From Flavobacteriales bacterium (GTDB taxonomy: Bacteria > Bacteroidota > Bacteroidia > Flavobacteriales_D > Parvicellaceae), in contig JAHDGY010000003.1 of NCBI GenBank assembly GCA_020631555.1, positions 27,512 through 91,511 of the forward strand: a stretch of DNA of 64,000 bases. Direction: 5' to 3'. This document shows, in pieces, positions 30,446 through 41,770 of this stretch. The notes under the pieces were generated by a model that was given only the letters and a program-made list of their open reading frames with translations, searched no databases and had not been told where the DNA came from. The position numbers and the translations under genes were made by a program. Position 1 is the first letter of the stretch; every line of letters begins with the position of its first letter.

Positions 30446-33400
30446 CTAGAAAAACGCTCTCAATTGAATACCTCCTGCATGAATCGCATTATTCTCCTCC
30501 GATTTTCTACCACTGTAGTTAATACTGAGTTGCAAATTGCTAGATAGGTTTCTCTGGACAGCCACAGTCCAAGTAAAATTCCTACCCGGATTCAACGCTT
30601 CCAGCATTTCATAAGAAATACTCCCGCTATTTTCTCCAGTGTAAACGATGTTAATGAAGTTCAAATTTCCGGAGATCATTCCCGTACGAACCTTATTAAA
30701 ACGCGCTTCTGTTCCCACATCCATTATTTGAGCAAACTGCCCTCCTAAGTTTGGCTTATTCTTTTTTATAGAATAACGTCCCAACAAGCTTAACTTAAAC
30801 TCTGTTGATGGCTGATACGATAAACTTGGCTTTATGCTGTAGTAGTTAATATCATATTCACGTCCGCTCGTATAATCCGAAGTATTCACCTTTTCACCAT
30901 ATTCCGCATCTAAAAGTATGGCATACTCGCGCCTTACATTCCAGCGCGACCTCATTTCATGCGAACGTTTTAATCTTCCTTCAAACCCATTAGTAAGAAG
31001 CGTTTTGTTCCTCAGTTCCAAAAATGTATAATCCACACCAAATTTGGAGTTTGTTCTATTGAAAAACAAAGTGTTGCGCCAAGAACTTGCCAGAGAAATG
31101 AGCGTAGCATCATCAATATTGGTGAGAAATGAATTAAATCTTGTTTCTATCGTTTCGCTATTAGTTTTCCTATCGATACTAAAACTCGTCTGGTTATAAA
31201 ATTTTGACATCAATCTTCTGAACACCAACCCACGTCTTCGTCTCCCCCTAACAGAATCGGTTGCACAGGTTCTCGTTTTCGGTTCCAACTTAACCCTCCA
31301 AATAGATTTCGGATCCAGAATCAGAGTTTGCGCTAGTTGATTGGTATAAGTTCTTACATATTCATTGGTTGGAGTAAAAACTCTGATGTGGTCCGCCTCA
31401 TAACCAAAGGCGGCAACCTCAAATTCGTTCAACCCCTTAACACTGTCATTATCGTAATCATTCCAAACATAAACTCCCTGGCCAGGTTGTACCTGCAAAT
31501 AAGCAAACTGTCGTTTCAGCTCCAAGCCACTTCCTACCTCGTAATAAGTTGTTAACCTGACTGATTTTTTCAGCAGATTTAGTGAATAATCCAATCGACC
31601 GATCATCGTTTTATCCGGTTTCTGATTCGTCAATTCGTCATTTTGAATCACCAAACTTCTATACTCCAACCTGCATTGAAGGGTATTGCGCGTATTATTT
31701 AATAAACCGGCAGAAAACCCTATATGATCAGAATTTGTAGCGCTCATCAAGGCGTTATTTCTAGCCTTCCGATCAAATCGGTTACGGTAAAAAACCTCTG
31801 CCTCTATCTTTGCCGAATCCCCATTTTTAACAAAAACTCTCCAATCGTAAAACTGATAGCTTGTATCCGCCAGAGAATCTGATTTCATCCTGGAGAATTG
31901 CAAGTTCCTTTCGTGCTCATCCTGAAAGCCAATACCAAACCACTTGGTTTTCTTTTCCAACAACGACTTATGCCTGATAAAATTACTGGTCCTAAAACCA
32001 GTCGTATTCAAATAACTACCCTCAAAAAAACCACTATAACCAGACTTATTTACTAGCGCGTTTAAATTGTTTTTCAGTCCTAAATATTCTTGACCAACCT
32101 GATAGTAATCCAAACCATACAAAACCTCGCCCCACGATTTTTTCGCCAGACCTATTTGCCCAGCTGCAATATGCTGATCGGATACAAAATCAACATTTCT
32201 GACATTCCAATTCCGACTAAATTCAACCGAACGGAATCTTTCCAAACTATTAAAGTTTCGGCCCATGCGCTCCAAATCTAAATTCAACACCAATCGTAAA
32301 GGATCGTATTGAGCGGTATCCAAAGGTTGGCTGAATGCCAAACGGGTCTTCCAAGCGTCTCCAACGTTGTCAGAACGATCCAGTCTTGAAAACGTATTAG
32401 CATCAAAGTTTGAAATTGCTCCCTCAACAAACAACTTCAATTTATCTGAAAACCTGTAATTAGAATTAAGGGTAACCAATTGCCTTTTCTTCGGGGTAAC
32501 CAAAACCCTTACTGGCTCATAGTTGCCATTTCTGTGAATAACACCATTTATGGTATCAGGAGCAACCCAACGAAACACTCTGCCCTGAGCAGAAAAATCA
32601 GCTTGAACGTAATTTCCGTTTTTCGCACCAACATTGCTAAATGTTAACCGAAACTTGGCCGAATCTGGATTTGTAGAATAGCGGTAAATCGAATATCCCA
32701 AAGAGTCCAACTTGCTATACAATACCTGATTGGCACTATATTCTACCGAATCCACACCGGCATAAAACGCTTTGTGTATGCTATCTCCCACCTGAGCAAG
32801 AAACTGCTGCTGCGCTAGACTTAACTCCTGTTGAAGCGGCTGGTTTTTTGCATCCTGCTCTGAGTAAATTCCCAAATTGATATCCCAATTTTCTTTCTCC
32901 CAAGAATTTCCAAATTGCACCAACGACCGCGCATAATTTTTATCGGAGTATTGAAATTCTACAACAATTCTTCTATCCTTCGTAATCAACTGATTGGTGG
33001 TAAATGTTACCTCTGCCGTATTGTAATCGATCGTGTAATCATTAGCCTGACCGCGTTTCAATTCCTTACCATCTATGTAAACCGACTCCGTGCCAGATAA
33101 AATAATAACGAACGCCTCGCCCTCGCTTCCCCTCAGCCGATAAGGGCCTTGATTTCCTTCAACGCCTTGAATGACATTTCTCGCAAACTTCCCTTTGGAA
33201 ATCGCTCCGCTTAATTTCGCCTTTGTTTGTAATCCAGATTTGGAAAAGGGGTCCAATATCCTTGTAGTGATTGATGCTCCCTGAGCTCTTTTATTGTAGC
33301 GCATAAAGTACCCTGAACCATTCTTCAGCCAAAAATCGCCAGCTCTAACGCTAGAGAAATCATCATACACTTTAATAAAAACCTGATCAAAATCCTGCAG

Positions 33401-33976
33401 CTGTTGCGTATTTCCCTCTGGCTGGATCGGAATATTGTCATCAGAAATAGACGCCACTACTTTGAATCGATGAGAAATATTTCCCGTGAGCTCCAAATTC
33501 AAATTAGAATTGACCGACAAATCCTGATTATTACCGACCATAATTCCTCTAGAAATACTCCCAGTTTTATTAAGATAACCAAGATCAAAAACTGAAGGTC
33601 TGCTATCTTCAATGTTTATTTTGAATGCTTGATTATTGCTCTCATAAAGTTGCTTCAATTTTTCGGAATCCTTATGGAAGTATGGTTTTACAAAAGAAAA
33701 TGAAAACGCTCTGTAGCGAACCATAATAGAATCCGTAGGAAGGTTTTGCCCTTTCCAAATAAGCCGGCCGCGAACGTGATCCACTTCAATATCCTCTCCT
33801 AACGAATCGTTAATCTCCACGGAGTTAAAAACGATGCTGTTGGTGTCGAGCTGAACAGTATCACTTGCGAACCAAATATTTTTACGGAATAAATTTGATG
33901 ACACCTGCGCGTTTATGTCAACCGACCAACAAATCGCCAACAAGCAAACCAATATAGTATTTCTAAGCATTGCCAT
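30446..33976 (-). CDS. Large outer-membrane beta-barrel/surface protein of Bacteroidota (function unassigned)
   Basis: Signal MAMLRNTILVCLLAICWSVDINAQ; SISRGIMVGNNQDLSVNSNLNLELTG...SISDDNIPIQPEGNTQQLQDFDQVFIKVYDD; ends in aromatic GGIQLRAFF. Confidence 0.75.
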   Translation of the reverse strand: MAMLRNTILVCLLAICWSVDINAQVSSNLFRKNIWFASDTVQLDTNSIVFNSVEINDSLGEDIEVDHVRGRLIWKGQNLPTDSIMVRYRAFSFSFVKPYFHKDSEKLKQLYESNNQAFKINIEDSRPSVFDLGYLNKTGSISRGIMVGNNQDLSVNSNLNLELTGNISHRFKVVASISDDNIPIQPEGNTQQLQDFDQVFIKVYDDFSSVRAGDFWLKNGSGYFMRYNKRAQGASITTRILDPFSKSGLQTKAKLSGAISKGKFARNVIQGVEGNQGPYRLRGSEGEAFVIILSGTESVYIDGKELKRGQANDYTIDYNTAEVTFTTNQLITKDRRIVVEFQYSDKNYARSLVQFGNSWEKENWDINLGIYSEQDAKNQPLQQELSLAQQQFLAQVGDSIHKAFYAGVDSVEYSANQVLYSKLDSLGYSIYRYSTNPDSAKFRLTFSNVGAKNGNYVQADFSAQGRVFRWVAPDTINGVIHRNGNYEPVRVLVTPKKRQLVTLNSNYRFSDKLKLFVEGAISNFDANTFSRLDRSDNVGDAWKTRLAFSQPLDTAQYDPLRLVLNLDLERMGRNFNSLERFRSVEFSRNWNVRNVDFVSDQHIAAGQIGLAKKSWGEVLYGLDYYQVGQEYLGLKNNLNALVNKSGYSGFFEGSYLNTTGFRTSNFIRHKSLLEKKTKWFGIGFQDEHERNLQFSRMKSDSLADTSYQFYDWRVFVKNGDSAKIEAEVFYRNRFDRKARNNALMSATNSDHIGFSAGLLNNTRNTLQCRLEYRSLVIQNDELTNQKPDKTMIGRLDYSLNLLKKSVRLTTYYEVGSGLELKRQFAYLQVQPGQGVYVWNDYDNDSVKGLNEFEVAAFGYEADHIRVFTPTNEYVRTYTNQLAQTLILDPKSIWRVKLEPKTRTCATDSVRGRRRRGLVFRRLMSKFYNQTSFSIDRKTNSETIETRFNSFLTNIDDATLISLASSWRNTLFFNRTNSKFGVDYTFLELRNKTLLTNGFEGRLKRSHEMRSRWNVRREYAILLDAEYGEKVNTSDYTSGREYDINYYSIKPSLSYQPSTEFKLSLLGRYSIKKNKPNLGGQFAQIMDVGTEARFNKVRTGMISGNLNFINIVYTGENSGSISYEMLEALNPGRNFTWTVAVQRNLSSNLQLSINYSGRKSEENNAIHAGGIQLRAFF

Positions 33977-34421
33977 GTCTGGTGAACACAGAGTTAACCA
34001 GTTTGTAAAGTTAACGCGAATCAATAGAAAATAATATTAGACCAATCTCGGTGGAGTTACTAAAACCAGAATTTGTAGCAATGGCAATCGAATTTCAATT
34101 TAAAACTATGGCAGTCGAGAAGTTTGGCACCCCCGAGTACCTTAGGATTTAATGGTGTATTGCTAAAATCCACATCCGTTCGTCTTGGAGGAAGTTTTCT
34201 TAGCCAGCCTTTGGCGAATGCCTGATCCACTCCATTCAACCAAACTTAATTGGGCAGAGTCCTTTCGGAGCTATAAACTTATCAATTAGTGCCTAATAAC
34301 TTAATCCTAATTTTTGTAACATTCCATTATCAATACCGCACTGTGCAAAATTTTGCTAGTACGTAGCCCAAATCATCCAATTCAAACACATCTTTGTAAC
34401 AAGTACTTAATTCAAGTTAGA

Positions 34422-35438
34422 ATGAACAGATTGCCATTGATTGTAGGAATTTGTTTGGCTTCTTGCGTGCCCGCGAGAAAATTTCAGGATTTGAACGCCA
34501 AACATAAGGTTTGTGCTAAAGAACTAGCCGAATTCAAAGAAAAGTCGACCACGTACGAAGAGGAAAACAACGAAATGAAGTCGCAAATCGAGCAATTCAA
34601 CAAACAAGTTGGAATTCTAAAATCAGATACATCCATGGTTGGTCGATCCCTGCGAAAGAAGGAATTGCAGTACGACAAAATCACGAACCTTTACGAAACT
34701 TTGCTCGACAAATACAAGCAAAACGACGCTCTGAATCAGTCTGAAAGTTTAAAACTTCAAGGTGAACTGGCCAATACGCAAAGAAACCTTCAGGCCAAAG
34801 AAGATGAACTCAAAAAGCTTGAAACAAATCTAATGGCACTAAAAGCCGACTTGGAAAGCAACGAAAAAGACCTTAAGAAAGCTAGTGCAGAATTAAAACA
34901 ACGGGAAGCCCGGGTAAATGAACTTCAATCGATAATTGATAAAAAAGACGCAACTTTAAAAGAACTTCAGAATAGGGTAGCCAATGCCCTACTCGGATTT
35001 AAAGACAAGGGACTAACAGTGGAAGAAAGAAATGGCAGGATTTACGTTTCAATGGAAGCCAAGTTGTTATTTGCCAGCGGTAGCGCAAAAGTCAGCACGG
35101 AAGGAAAAATGGCGTTAGTTCAACTGGCAACAGCCATTGAGACGGAGGAAGATATCAACGTATTGGTAGAAGGTCACACAGATTCGGATAAAATGAATGG
35201 AAGTGGTAAATACAAGGATAACTGGGATCTAAGCGTAGGGAGATCTACAGCTGTTGTTAGGATAATGACAGAAAATAGCAGCATCAATCCAACACGACTA
35301 ACTGCCGCGGGAAGAGGTGAATTTGCACCAGTCGATCCGGCAGATAGCAAAGAAGCCAAAGCCAAAAACCGACGCATTGAAATCATTTTAATCCCGAAAC
35401 TTGATGAACTTTTCGAGATTATCTCTCAAAAAGAGTGA
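34422..35438 (+). CDS. OmpA family lipoprotein with long coiled coil
   Basis: Lipobox ICLASC; coiled coil; C-terminal LFASGSAKVSTEGK...VLVEGHTDSDKM...NRRIEIILIPK. Confidence 0.9.
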   Translation: MNRLPLIVGICLASCVPARKFQDLNAKHKVCAKELAEFKEKSTTYEEENNEMKSQIEQFNKQVGILKSDTSMVGRSLRKKELQYDKITNLYETLLDKYKQNDALNQSESLKLQGELANTQRNLQAKEDELKKLETNLMALKADLESNEKDLKKASAELKQREARVNELQSIIDKKDATLKELQNRVANALLGFKDKGLTVEERNGRIYVSMEAKLLFASGSAKVSTEGKMALVQLATAIETEEDINVLVEGHTDSDKMNGSGKYKDNWDLSVGRSTAVVRIMTENSSINPTRLTAAGRGEFAPVDPADSKEAKAKNRRIEIILIPKLDELFEIISQKE

Positions 35439-35497
35439 GCCCCGCACAACTGTAGCGATACTACTGCAGACTGGAGCTCCACCAAGGTATACTATCA

Positions 35498-36663
35498 TTA
35501 TTGAATAATGACAGGTTTAACAGCTACACCGTTTACTGTCCTTACGAACAGATGATATGTACCAGAAAGATCTTCTTTAAATCGGATTTGACCCAGCTGG
35601 CCACTTAGCCTGCCAGATTGAATTAGACGCCCGTACGAGTCATTCAACTGATAAACAGCACCATTTTCAAAATCTCCGGATAGATTTATCAGTTCACGCG
35701 TAGGATTTGGATAAACATGAACCGAAACTGATCTGAATTTGCCAATCTCCGTTGTATTTCCACCACAATCCTGGACATTAGATAACTTGGCCATATCCGC
35801 GCCAATTGCTATAGCCGCCTTAGTCATTTTTATAAAATAAGGCATATGCAAATTCGCAACGCGATCATTCGCGGTATGGTAGTTAGGATTTAAATCACTG
35901 TAACTTGCCCCTTAAGTAAACATAAGTGCACCAATACCCTGTTTCCAAAGTTCACCATGATCGCTAACGTCAAACCCGGGATAAATCCTATTCACCGCCA
36001 GTCCAATCTGGGATTGGTGGTTGGCAATGACCTTAGCCGCATTTTCTTCCAATTGGATAGAATTCCCTTTGTCTGACATATGAATTGGAACATCATTCTG
36101 CCCATTCTTGTCATATCCACATTTAAAACTGCTATAATCTGATGATCACTCGGTATTTTTGAAACATAATGTCGTGAACCAACTGTTCCGGTTTCTTCCT
36201 CATCAAAGAATACAAAATCAAGAGTATAGTCAAAACAATAATCTTTAAAAACCCTTGCCATTTCAACCAAGGCGGTAACGCCAGTTCCGTTGTCATCCGC
36301 GCAATAATTTGCTGCTGCATCGTAATGAGCACAAATTATTACTTTCTTGTTCGGATTCGTCTTTCCCAATCGAGAGGCAATGATATTGTTGCCAGTAGCA
36401 TTGAACTTCTGCCTTTCAATTTTATAGTCACCAAAATTTGTAAACTTATTAACCAGGTAGTCGGCCGCGTTGTCGTTATTCCCTTTGGTTCTATCCATCA
36501 GGGAAACCGAATTACCATTGACAATGGTCGTAACTTCTCCAGTAAATTCGTTCAATGTTAAATCAAGACTATCCGAGTTTACCAAATTAAGGATGTCAGA
36601 AATTGTTTGCCCATAACTTCCATAGAAAACTAGGGCCATCATCGTGGTTATCAGTGTTTTCAT
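35498..36663 (-). pseudogene. M28 family peptidase with T9SS tail, disrupted by frameshift and nonsense codon
   Basis: Fragment 1: KKVIICAHYDAAANYCADDNGTGVTALVEMARVF...FVFFDEEETGTVGSRHYV...AVLNVDM; frame change near 36110-36120 continues KNGQNDVPIHMSDKGNS...GIGALMFT*GASYSDLNPNYHTANDRVANLHMPYF... then T9SS tail. Confidence 0.85.
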
Positions 36664-36795
36664 AATTTCAAAGATATATCCACACGGATTGTCAGGCAAC
36701 TTTCCTCTGTTAAAAAGACTTAACCAACCACAAAAAAACTTTGATTATAAACATGTTACACCAGAAACAACTCCAACCCAAACAACATACGACAC

Positions 36796-36827
36796 AAAAA
36801 AAGGCACCGTTTTGGTGCCCTTTTCTT
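36796..36827. terminator. Rho-independent terminator
   Basis: aaaaaaaggcaccgttttggtgcccttttc, downstream of accC (minus strand). Confidence 0.85.
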
Positions 36828-36858
36828 CAATATATACAGCCGATTGCTAAACCGGATT

Positions 36859-38208
36859 CTATTTCTCAATTTCAAAAGTATCCATGAACTTCGTTGTGAA
36901 CTCTCCTTTTCTGAACTGGCTATCCTGCATTAATTGCAAATGAAATGGAATGGTGGTTTCAATACCCTCGATTATATATTCACTCAACGCTCTCTCCATC
37001 TTAGTGATTGCTTCCTCCCGAGTTTGAGCGACAGTTATTAACTTAGAAATCATCGAATCGTAATGCGGTGGTATAGAATACCCAGCATAAACATGGGTGT
37101 CAACTCTAATTCCGTGTCCGCCCGGAGCATGATAATGAGAAATTGTCCCAGGGCATGGCCTAAAGTTATTTAAAGCATCTTCGGCGTTAATTCTACACTG
37201 GATTGAGTGCATTTTAGGAAAGTAGTTATCTCCAGAAATATGGCATCCTGCTGCAATCTTAATTTGCTCTTTGATTAAGTCATAATTAACGACTTCCTCT
37301 GTAATAGTATGTTCCACCTGAATACGGGTATTCATTTCCATGAAGTAGAAATCTCGGTGCTTGTCAACAAGAAACTCTACCGTACCCACCCCCTCGTAAT
37401 TCACGGCTTTAGCTGCCTTTATCGCCGCCTCTCCCATACTAGCTCTTAGCTCATCTGTCATAAATGGTGATGGCGTTTCTTCCACCAACTTCTGGTGTCG
37501 ACGTTGAATTGAGCAATCTCGCTCCGATAAGTGGCAGATATTTCCCTGTTGATCAGCCGCAATTTGAATTTCAATATGATGTGGGTCCTCTACGAATTTC
37601 TCCATGTACATTCCATCGTTTCCAAATGCCGCAGCAGATTCCTGCCGCGCCGAATTCCAAGCCTCCTCAAGATCATCTTCAGAAGCAACAATTCGCATAC
37701 CTCTACCGCCACCACCAGCAGTAGCTTTTAACATTATCGGATACCTGATCTCCTTTGCACAAGCTTTTGCATCTTCCAACGATTCCAAAATTCCGTCTGA
37801 ACCAGGAACTGTAGGCACATTAGCCTTCCTCATTGTCTCCTTTGCAGAAGCCTTATCCCCCATCCCTTCAATTTGCTCCGGAAGTGCACCAATAAACTTT
37901 ATTGAATGCTCCTGGCAAATTTTGGAGAATTTGGCATTCTCCGACAAAAAACCATAACCCGGATGAATTGCGTCAGCGTTTGTTATTTCAGCTGCGGCAA
38001 TAATATTCGGAATATTCAGATAAGAATCTCTACTTGCCGCCGGACCAATACAAACCGCTTCATCTGCAAAGCGAACATGCAGACTATCCGCATCAGCTGT
38101 TGAATAAACAGCAACGGTTTTAATATTCATTTCCTTACAGGTACGAATTACCCTTAAAGCAATTTCACCTCTATTCGCTACTAGTATCTTTTTAAACATA
38201 AAAGCCAA
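36859..38208 (-). CDS. accC: Acetyl-CoA carboxylase biotin carboxylase subunit
   Basis: [51 protein letters not shown]. Confidence 0.97.
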   Translation of the reverse strand: MAFMFKKILVANRGEIALRVIRTCKEMNIKTVAVYSTADADSLHVRFADEAVCIGPAASRDSYLNIPNIIAAAEITNADAIHPGYGFLSENAKFSKICQEHSIKFIGALPEQIEGMGDKASAKETMRKANVPTVPGSDGILESLEDAKACAKEIRYPIMLKATAGGGGRGMRIVASEDDLEEAWNSARQESAAAFGNDGMYMEKFVEDPHHIEIQIAADQQGNICHLSERDCSIQRRHQKLVEETPSPFMTDELRASMGEAAIKAAKAVNYEGVGTVEFLVDKHRDFYFMEMNTRIQVEHTITEEVVNYDLIKEQIKIAAGCHISGDNYFPKMHSIQCRINAEDALNNFRPCPGTISHYHAPGGHGIRVDTHVYAGYSIPPHYDSMISKLITVAQTREEAITKMERALSEYIIEGIETTIPFHLQLMQDSQFRKGEFTTKFMDTFEIEK

Positions 38209-38259
38209 GTAAATTAAGTGGCCGAAACCAAATAAAGATAACGACCAAGCAGTAAGGGT

Positions 38260-38811
38260 CTAGGAAGGATCTACCAAAAATAATGGTTGATCATATTCAA
38301 TTGGTGATGAGTCATCAACTAGCACTTTCACAATCCTTCCGCTAACTTCTGATTCAATTTCGTTGAAGAGTTTCATAGCTTCAACAATGCAAAGCACATC
38401 ACCTTCTTTCACTGTATCTCCAACTTCTACAAACAAAGGCTTGTCCGGTGTTGGTCTTCTGTAGAAGGTTCCAATCATAGGTGATTTCACGGTAATATAG
38501 TTTGCACTATCGTCCGATTTAGATTCAGTTTCAGATGGAACCTTTGTATGCTCCTGTACTGCCGCAGAAGAAGCTTGTTCTGGTACTGCTGCTGGAGCAA
38601 CTGGCGCTGCTGTCAATGGAGCAGTCATTGGCGCTGTAACAACAGGTATTTGCTGCTGTACAACTTGAGTTTCACCTGGCACATTGGATTTCTTTCTTGC
38701 CAGCGAGTCCGACTTAATAGTAATCTTGAAATCTTTCTGTTCAATTTCGACCTCATTAACCCCTGCTTTCGCTACAAATTTTATAAGATCTTGTATTTCA
38801 GTTAATTTCAT
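38260..38811 (-). CDS. accB: Biotin carboxyl carrier protein
   Basis: SPMIGTFYRRPTPDKPLFVEVGD...LCIVEAMKLFNEIE biotinyl motif. Confidence 0.96.
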   Translation of the reverse strand: MKLTEIQDLIKFVAKAGVNEVEIEQKDFKITIKSDSLARKKSNVPGETQVVQQQIPVVTAPMTAPLTAAPVAPAAVPEQASSAAVQEHTKVPSETESKSDDSANYITVKSPMIGTFYRRPTPDKPLFVEVGDTVKEGDVLCIVEAMKLFNEIESEVSGRIVKVLVDDSSPIEYDQPLFLVDPS

Positions 38812-38880
38812 TCTTCCCTCATTTATTTTTTCACAACGAGCTGCAAATATAAGAATAATGCCCCTTGCGGTATGATTTCA

Positions 38881-39885
38881 CTACTTCTGAGAACCGTCGT
38901 AAGCCCACTTTAAATAGACAGATCCCCATGTAAAACCGCCTCCAAAAGCTGACAAAACAACATTATCTCCTTTTCTCAATTGACTCTCCCACTCCCAAAG
39001 GCAAAGCGGAATAGTACCAGAGGTTGTGTTTCCGTATTTCTCTATATTAACCATGACTTTATCAGTTGATAAACCCATTCTTCGTGCACAGGCGTCGATA
39101 ATTCTCAAATTGGCCTGATGAGGAACTAACCAATTGACGTCTTCACCTGTTAGATTATTCCGTTCCATAATTTCAACAGAAACATCGGCCACACTGGTAA
39201 CAGCATGTTTAAAAACCACCTTTCCGTCTTGGTAAATATATTGCTCGTCTGAGCCTACGTTTTCCTTTGTTATGGGAGTTAACGATCCTCCTATCTTTTG
39301 TAACAAATATTGCCTCCCAGAACCATCATTTTTCATTATAGTGTCAAGCACACCCAAACCCTCATTATTTGGCTCCAACAACACTGCTCCGCCACCGTCT
39401 CCAAAAATGACACATGTAGCTCTATCTTTATAGTTGACAATCGACGACATTACGTCTGCGCCTACAACTGCAACTTTTTTGTATTTTCCAGTCTCAATAA
39501 ACTGGCTTCCTACCGTTAGCGAATATATAAATCCAGAACATGCAGCGCTTACATCAAACCCCCAAGCGTTAGTTGCGCCAACTTTATCGCATATCACATT
39601 AGCTGTTGATGGAAACCTGTAATCACCTGTTACTGTACCTACTACAATCAAATCCAATTCTGATGGTTCGATTCCCCGTTTTTCACATAACTGGCGAATC
39701 ATAATGACTCCCATGTCAGACAAAGCCTTTTCTGGATCCTTCAAAATACGACGTTCTTTGATTCCCGTTCTTGTGGTAATCCACTCATCCGTGGTATCTA
39801 CCATCTTCTCAAGATCAAAATTTGTAAGCTTATCTTCTGGAATATACCCCGATACGGATGTAATTGCTGCGGTTGTTTTACCCAT
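38881..39885 (-). CDS. fabH: 3-oxoacyl-ACP synthase III
   Basis: DEWITTRTGIKERRI; DVSAACSGFIYSL; VPHQANLRIIDA; YGNTTSGTIPL. Confidence 0.97.
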   Translation of the reverse strand: MGKTTAAITSVSGYIPEDKLTNFDLEKMVDTTDEWITTRTGIKERRILKDPEKALSDMGVIMIRQLCEKRGIEPSELDLIVVGTVTGDYRFPSTANVICDKVGATNAWGFDVSAACSGFIYSLTVGSQFIETGKYKKVAVVGADVMSSIVNYKDRATCVIFGDGGGAVLLEPNNEGLGVLDTIMKNDGSGRQYLLQKIGGSLTPITKENVGSDEQYIYQDGKVVFKHAVTSVADVSVEIMERNNLTGEDVNWLVPHQANLRIIDACARRMGLSTDKVMVNIEKYGNTTSGTIPLCLWEWESQLRKGDNVVLSAFGGGFTWGSVYLKWAYDGSQK

Positions 39886-40823
39886 TATACAAATGCCTCT
39901 TTTATCTTATCTGATAGGTTTGAATGAACAATTTCTTTCGTCAGGCAAAGTAAATTTTTTATTGCTTTCGGGCTAGAAATACCATGTCCAATCATTACTG
40001 GAGCGTTTACACCCAACACAGGTGTGCCTCCGTAGTTCTCATAATTGAATCGCTTAAAATAATCATCTAATAGTCCACGTCGTGCTATTAACGAATAGAA
40101 GGCTTCCGCCTCTTTTAAAACAACGTTGCCAGTAAAGCCATCGCAAACAATAACATCTGCCTTAGAGCCAAAAATATCCCGTCCCTCGACATTACCGATG
40201 AAATTAAATTCCTTAGTCTTGTTCATCAAATAATAGGTAGCCTGCGTTAGGAGGTTTCCCTTTTCAGACTCCTCGCCAATATTCAGCAATCCCACCTTTG
40301 GATTTTCTATACCGCATACATTCTGCGCATAAAGAGACCCTAACAAAGCAAATTGATTTAAAACATCGGGTTTGCAATCAGCATTAATTCCAACGTCGAG
40401 AATAATCCCTTCGGATCCATCCTCCTTTGGCAAAGCAGAAAGTATACAGGGACGAATAACTCCCGGAACCGGTTTAACCGTTAGCATTGAGCCAACCAAC
40501 ATAGCTCCGGAATTTCCCGCACTACCAAACCCATCAATTTCTTTCCGTCGCAGCAATTCAAAACCAACAGAAATACTAGAATTAGGGTTTTTAGACAGTG
40601 CACGAGCTGGATGCTCGCCCATTTCAATAACTTGATCAGTGTGAATTATCGTGAAGTCCGATTTATTTTCTCCCTCACGTTCTAAAATTTTGACAATCTC
40701 GCTTTCATCTCCTAGCAACACAAGTTCAACACTTGAACCCAGTTCTTTTTTTGCTAGAATTGCTCCGAGAGTCGTAGCTTCGGGAGCAAAATCCCCTCCC
40801 ATTATATCCAGAGCGATCTTCAC
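39885..40823 (-). CDS. plsX: Phosphate acyltransferase PlsX
   Basis: MKIALDIMGGDFAPEATTLGAI; EMGEHPARALSKNPNSSISVG; VCDGFTGNVVLK. Confidence 0.97.
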   Translation of the reverse strand: MKIALDIMGGDFAPEATTLGAILAKKELGSSVELVLLGDESEIVKILEREGENKSDFTIIHTDQVIEMGEHPARALSKNPNSSISVGFELLRRKEIDGFGSAGNSGAMLVGSMLTVKPVPGVIRPCILSALPKEDGSEGIILDVGINADCKPDVLNQFALLGSLYAQNVCGIENPKVGLLNIGEESEKGNLLTQATYYLMNKTKEFNFIGNVEGRDIFGSKADVIVCDGFTGNVVLKEAEAFYSLIARRGLLDDYFKRFNYENYGGTPVLGVNAPVMIGHGISSPKAIKNLLCLTKEIVHSNLSDKIKEAFV

Positions 40824-40878
40824 TGACGAAAAGTAGTAAGAATTTTTATTTGGCTAAAACCACAATTCCCAACAACTA

Positions 40879-41070
40879 TTAAAGTGCTGCTTCTTTTTCC
40901 ATAATCACTTTACCTTTATAGTAAAGCTTTCCTTCAGACCAATAGGCTCTGTGATACAAATGTGGTTCTCCTGTAGTTGGACAAAGGGCAATTTGCTGAG
41001 ATGAAGCTTTGTAATGTGTTCTTCTCTTATCCCTTCTTGTCTTCGATATTTTTCGTTTAGGATGTGCCAT
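40879..41070 (-). CDS. rpmF: 50S ribosomal protein L32
   Basis: [44 protein letters not shown]. Confidence 0.96.
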   Translation of the reverse strand: MAHPKRKISKTRRDKRRTHYKASSQQIALCPTTGEPHLYHRAYWSEGKLYYKGKVIMEKEAAL

Positions 41071-41083
41071 TATTTTTCTTTTT

Positions 41084-41617
41084 CTAATTCAACTTTAAAT
41101 TCTTCAATGCATTCCACCTTGGATCGGTATCTTCTGAATCCTTACTCTCCTCATCTTCTTCGACCAATAAATAGTCTGCAAGGTGAGCTAACATTTCCGG
41201 ATTACAACCTCCATCTGGATGAATTCGTCTATTTGGAATAGCGAGATAAATGTGCTCGTAAAGCTGCCTTGAAATATTAAATTCAAACGCATCTTCAGGC
41301 AGACAAACCAACCTTTCATCGTCAACTTCCTGCTTATCTGTTAGCTTTACAAGAAAATTATCCTCCACCGATATTTCTTGTCGAAAATCTTGTAAACACC
41401 TATCGCATTCCAAACCAAGCCATCCACTCAGCACCAACTGAAAGGTTAAAAATCTCTCCGACTTCTCCATACTAACTTCGACCTCAAAATCTCCGGACCT
41501 AATTTCCGAATTCTCAAATGCCTCAAAGAACGATGTATCCAGTACATACTTAAACTGATGTGTCCCGATACTCAAACCGGAAAACCGAATTACATATTCA
41601 TCCATCCGATCTGTCAT
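41084..41617 (-). CDS. YceD/DUF177 family protein
   Basis: [26 protein letters not shown]; located 5' of rpmF-plsX-fabH as is typical. Confidence 0.88.
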   Translation of the reverse strand: MTDRMDEYVIRFSGLSIGTHQFKYVLDTSFFEAFENSEIRSGDFEVEVSMEKSERFLTFQLVLSGWLGLECDRCLQDFRQEISVEDNFLVKLTDKQEVDDERLVCLPEDAFEFNISRQLYEHIYLAIPNRRIHPDGGCNPEMLAHLADYLLVEEDEESKDSEDTDPRWNALKNLKLN

Positions 41618-41770
41618 CAGACATCAATTTAAGGGCTGCAAAGATAAAAAAATATTGTTTTTCAGTGCACCCAAATTGAAATAGACAAACCATTTCGAAA
41701 AATGCACTTGGAAACCACACCGTTTTGTTCCGATATTGCACCACAAACAAATTGCTTTTTCAAATATAAG

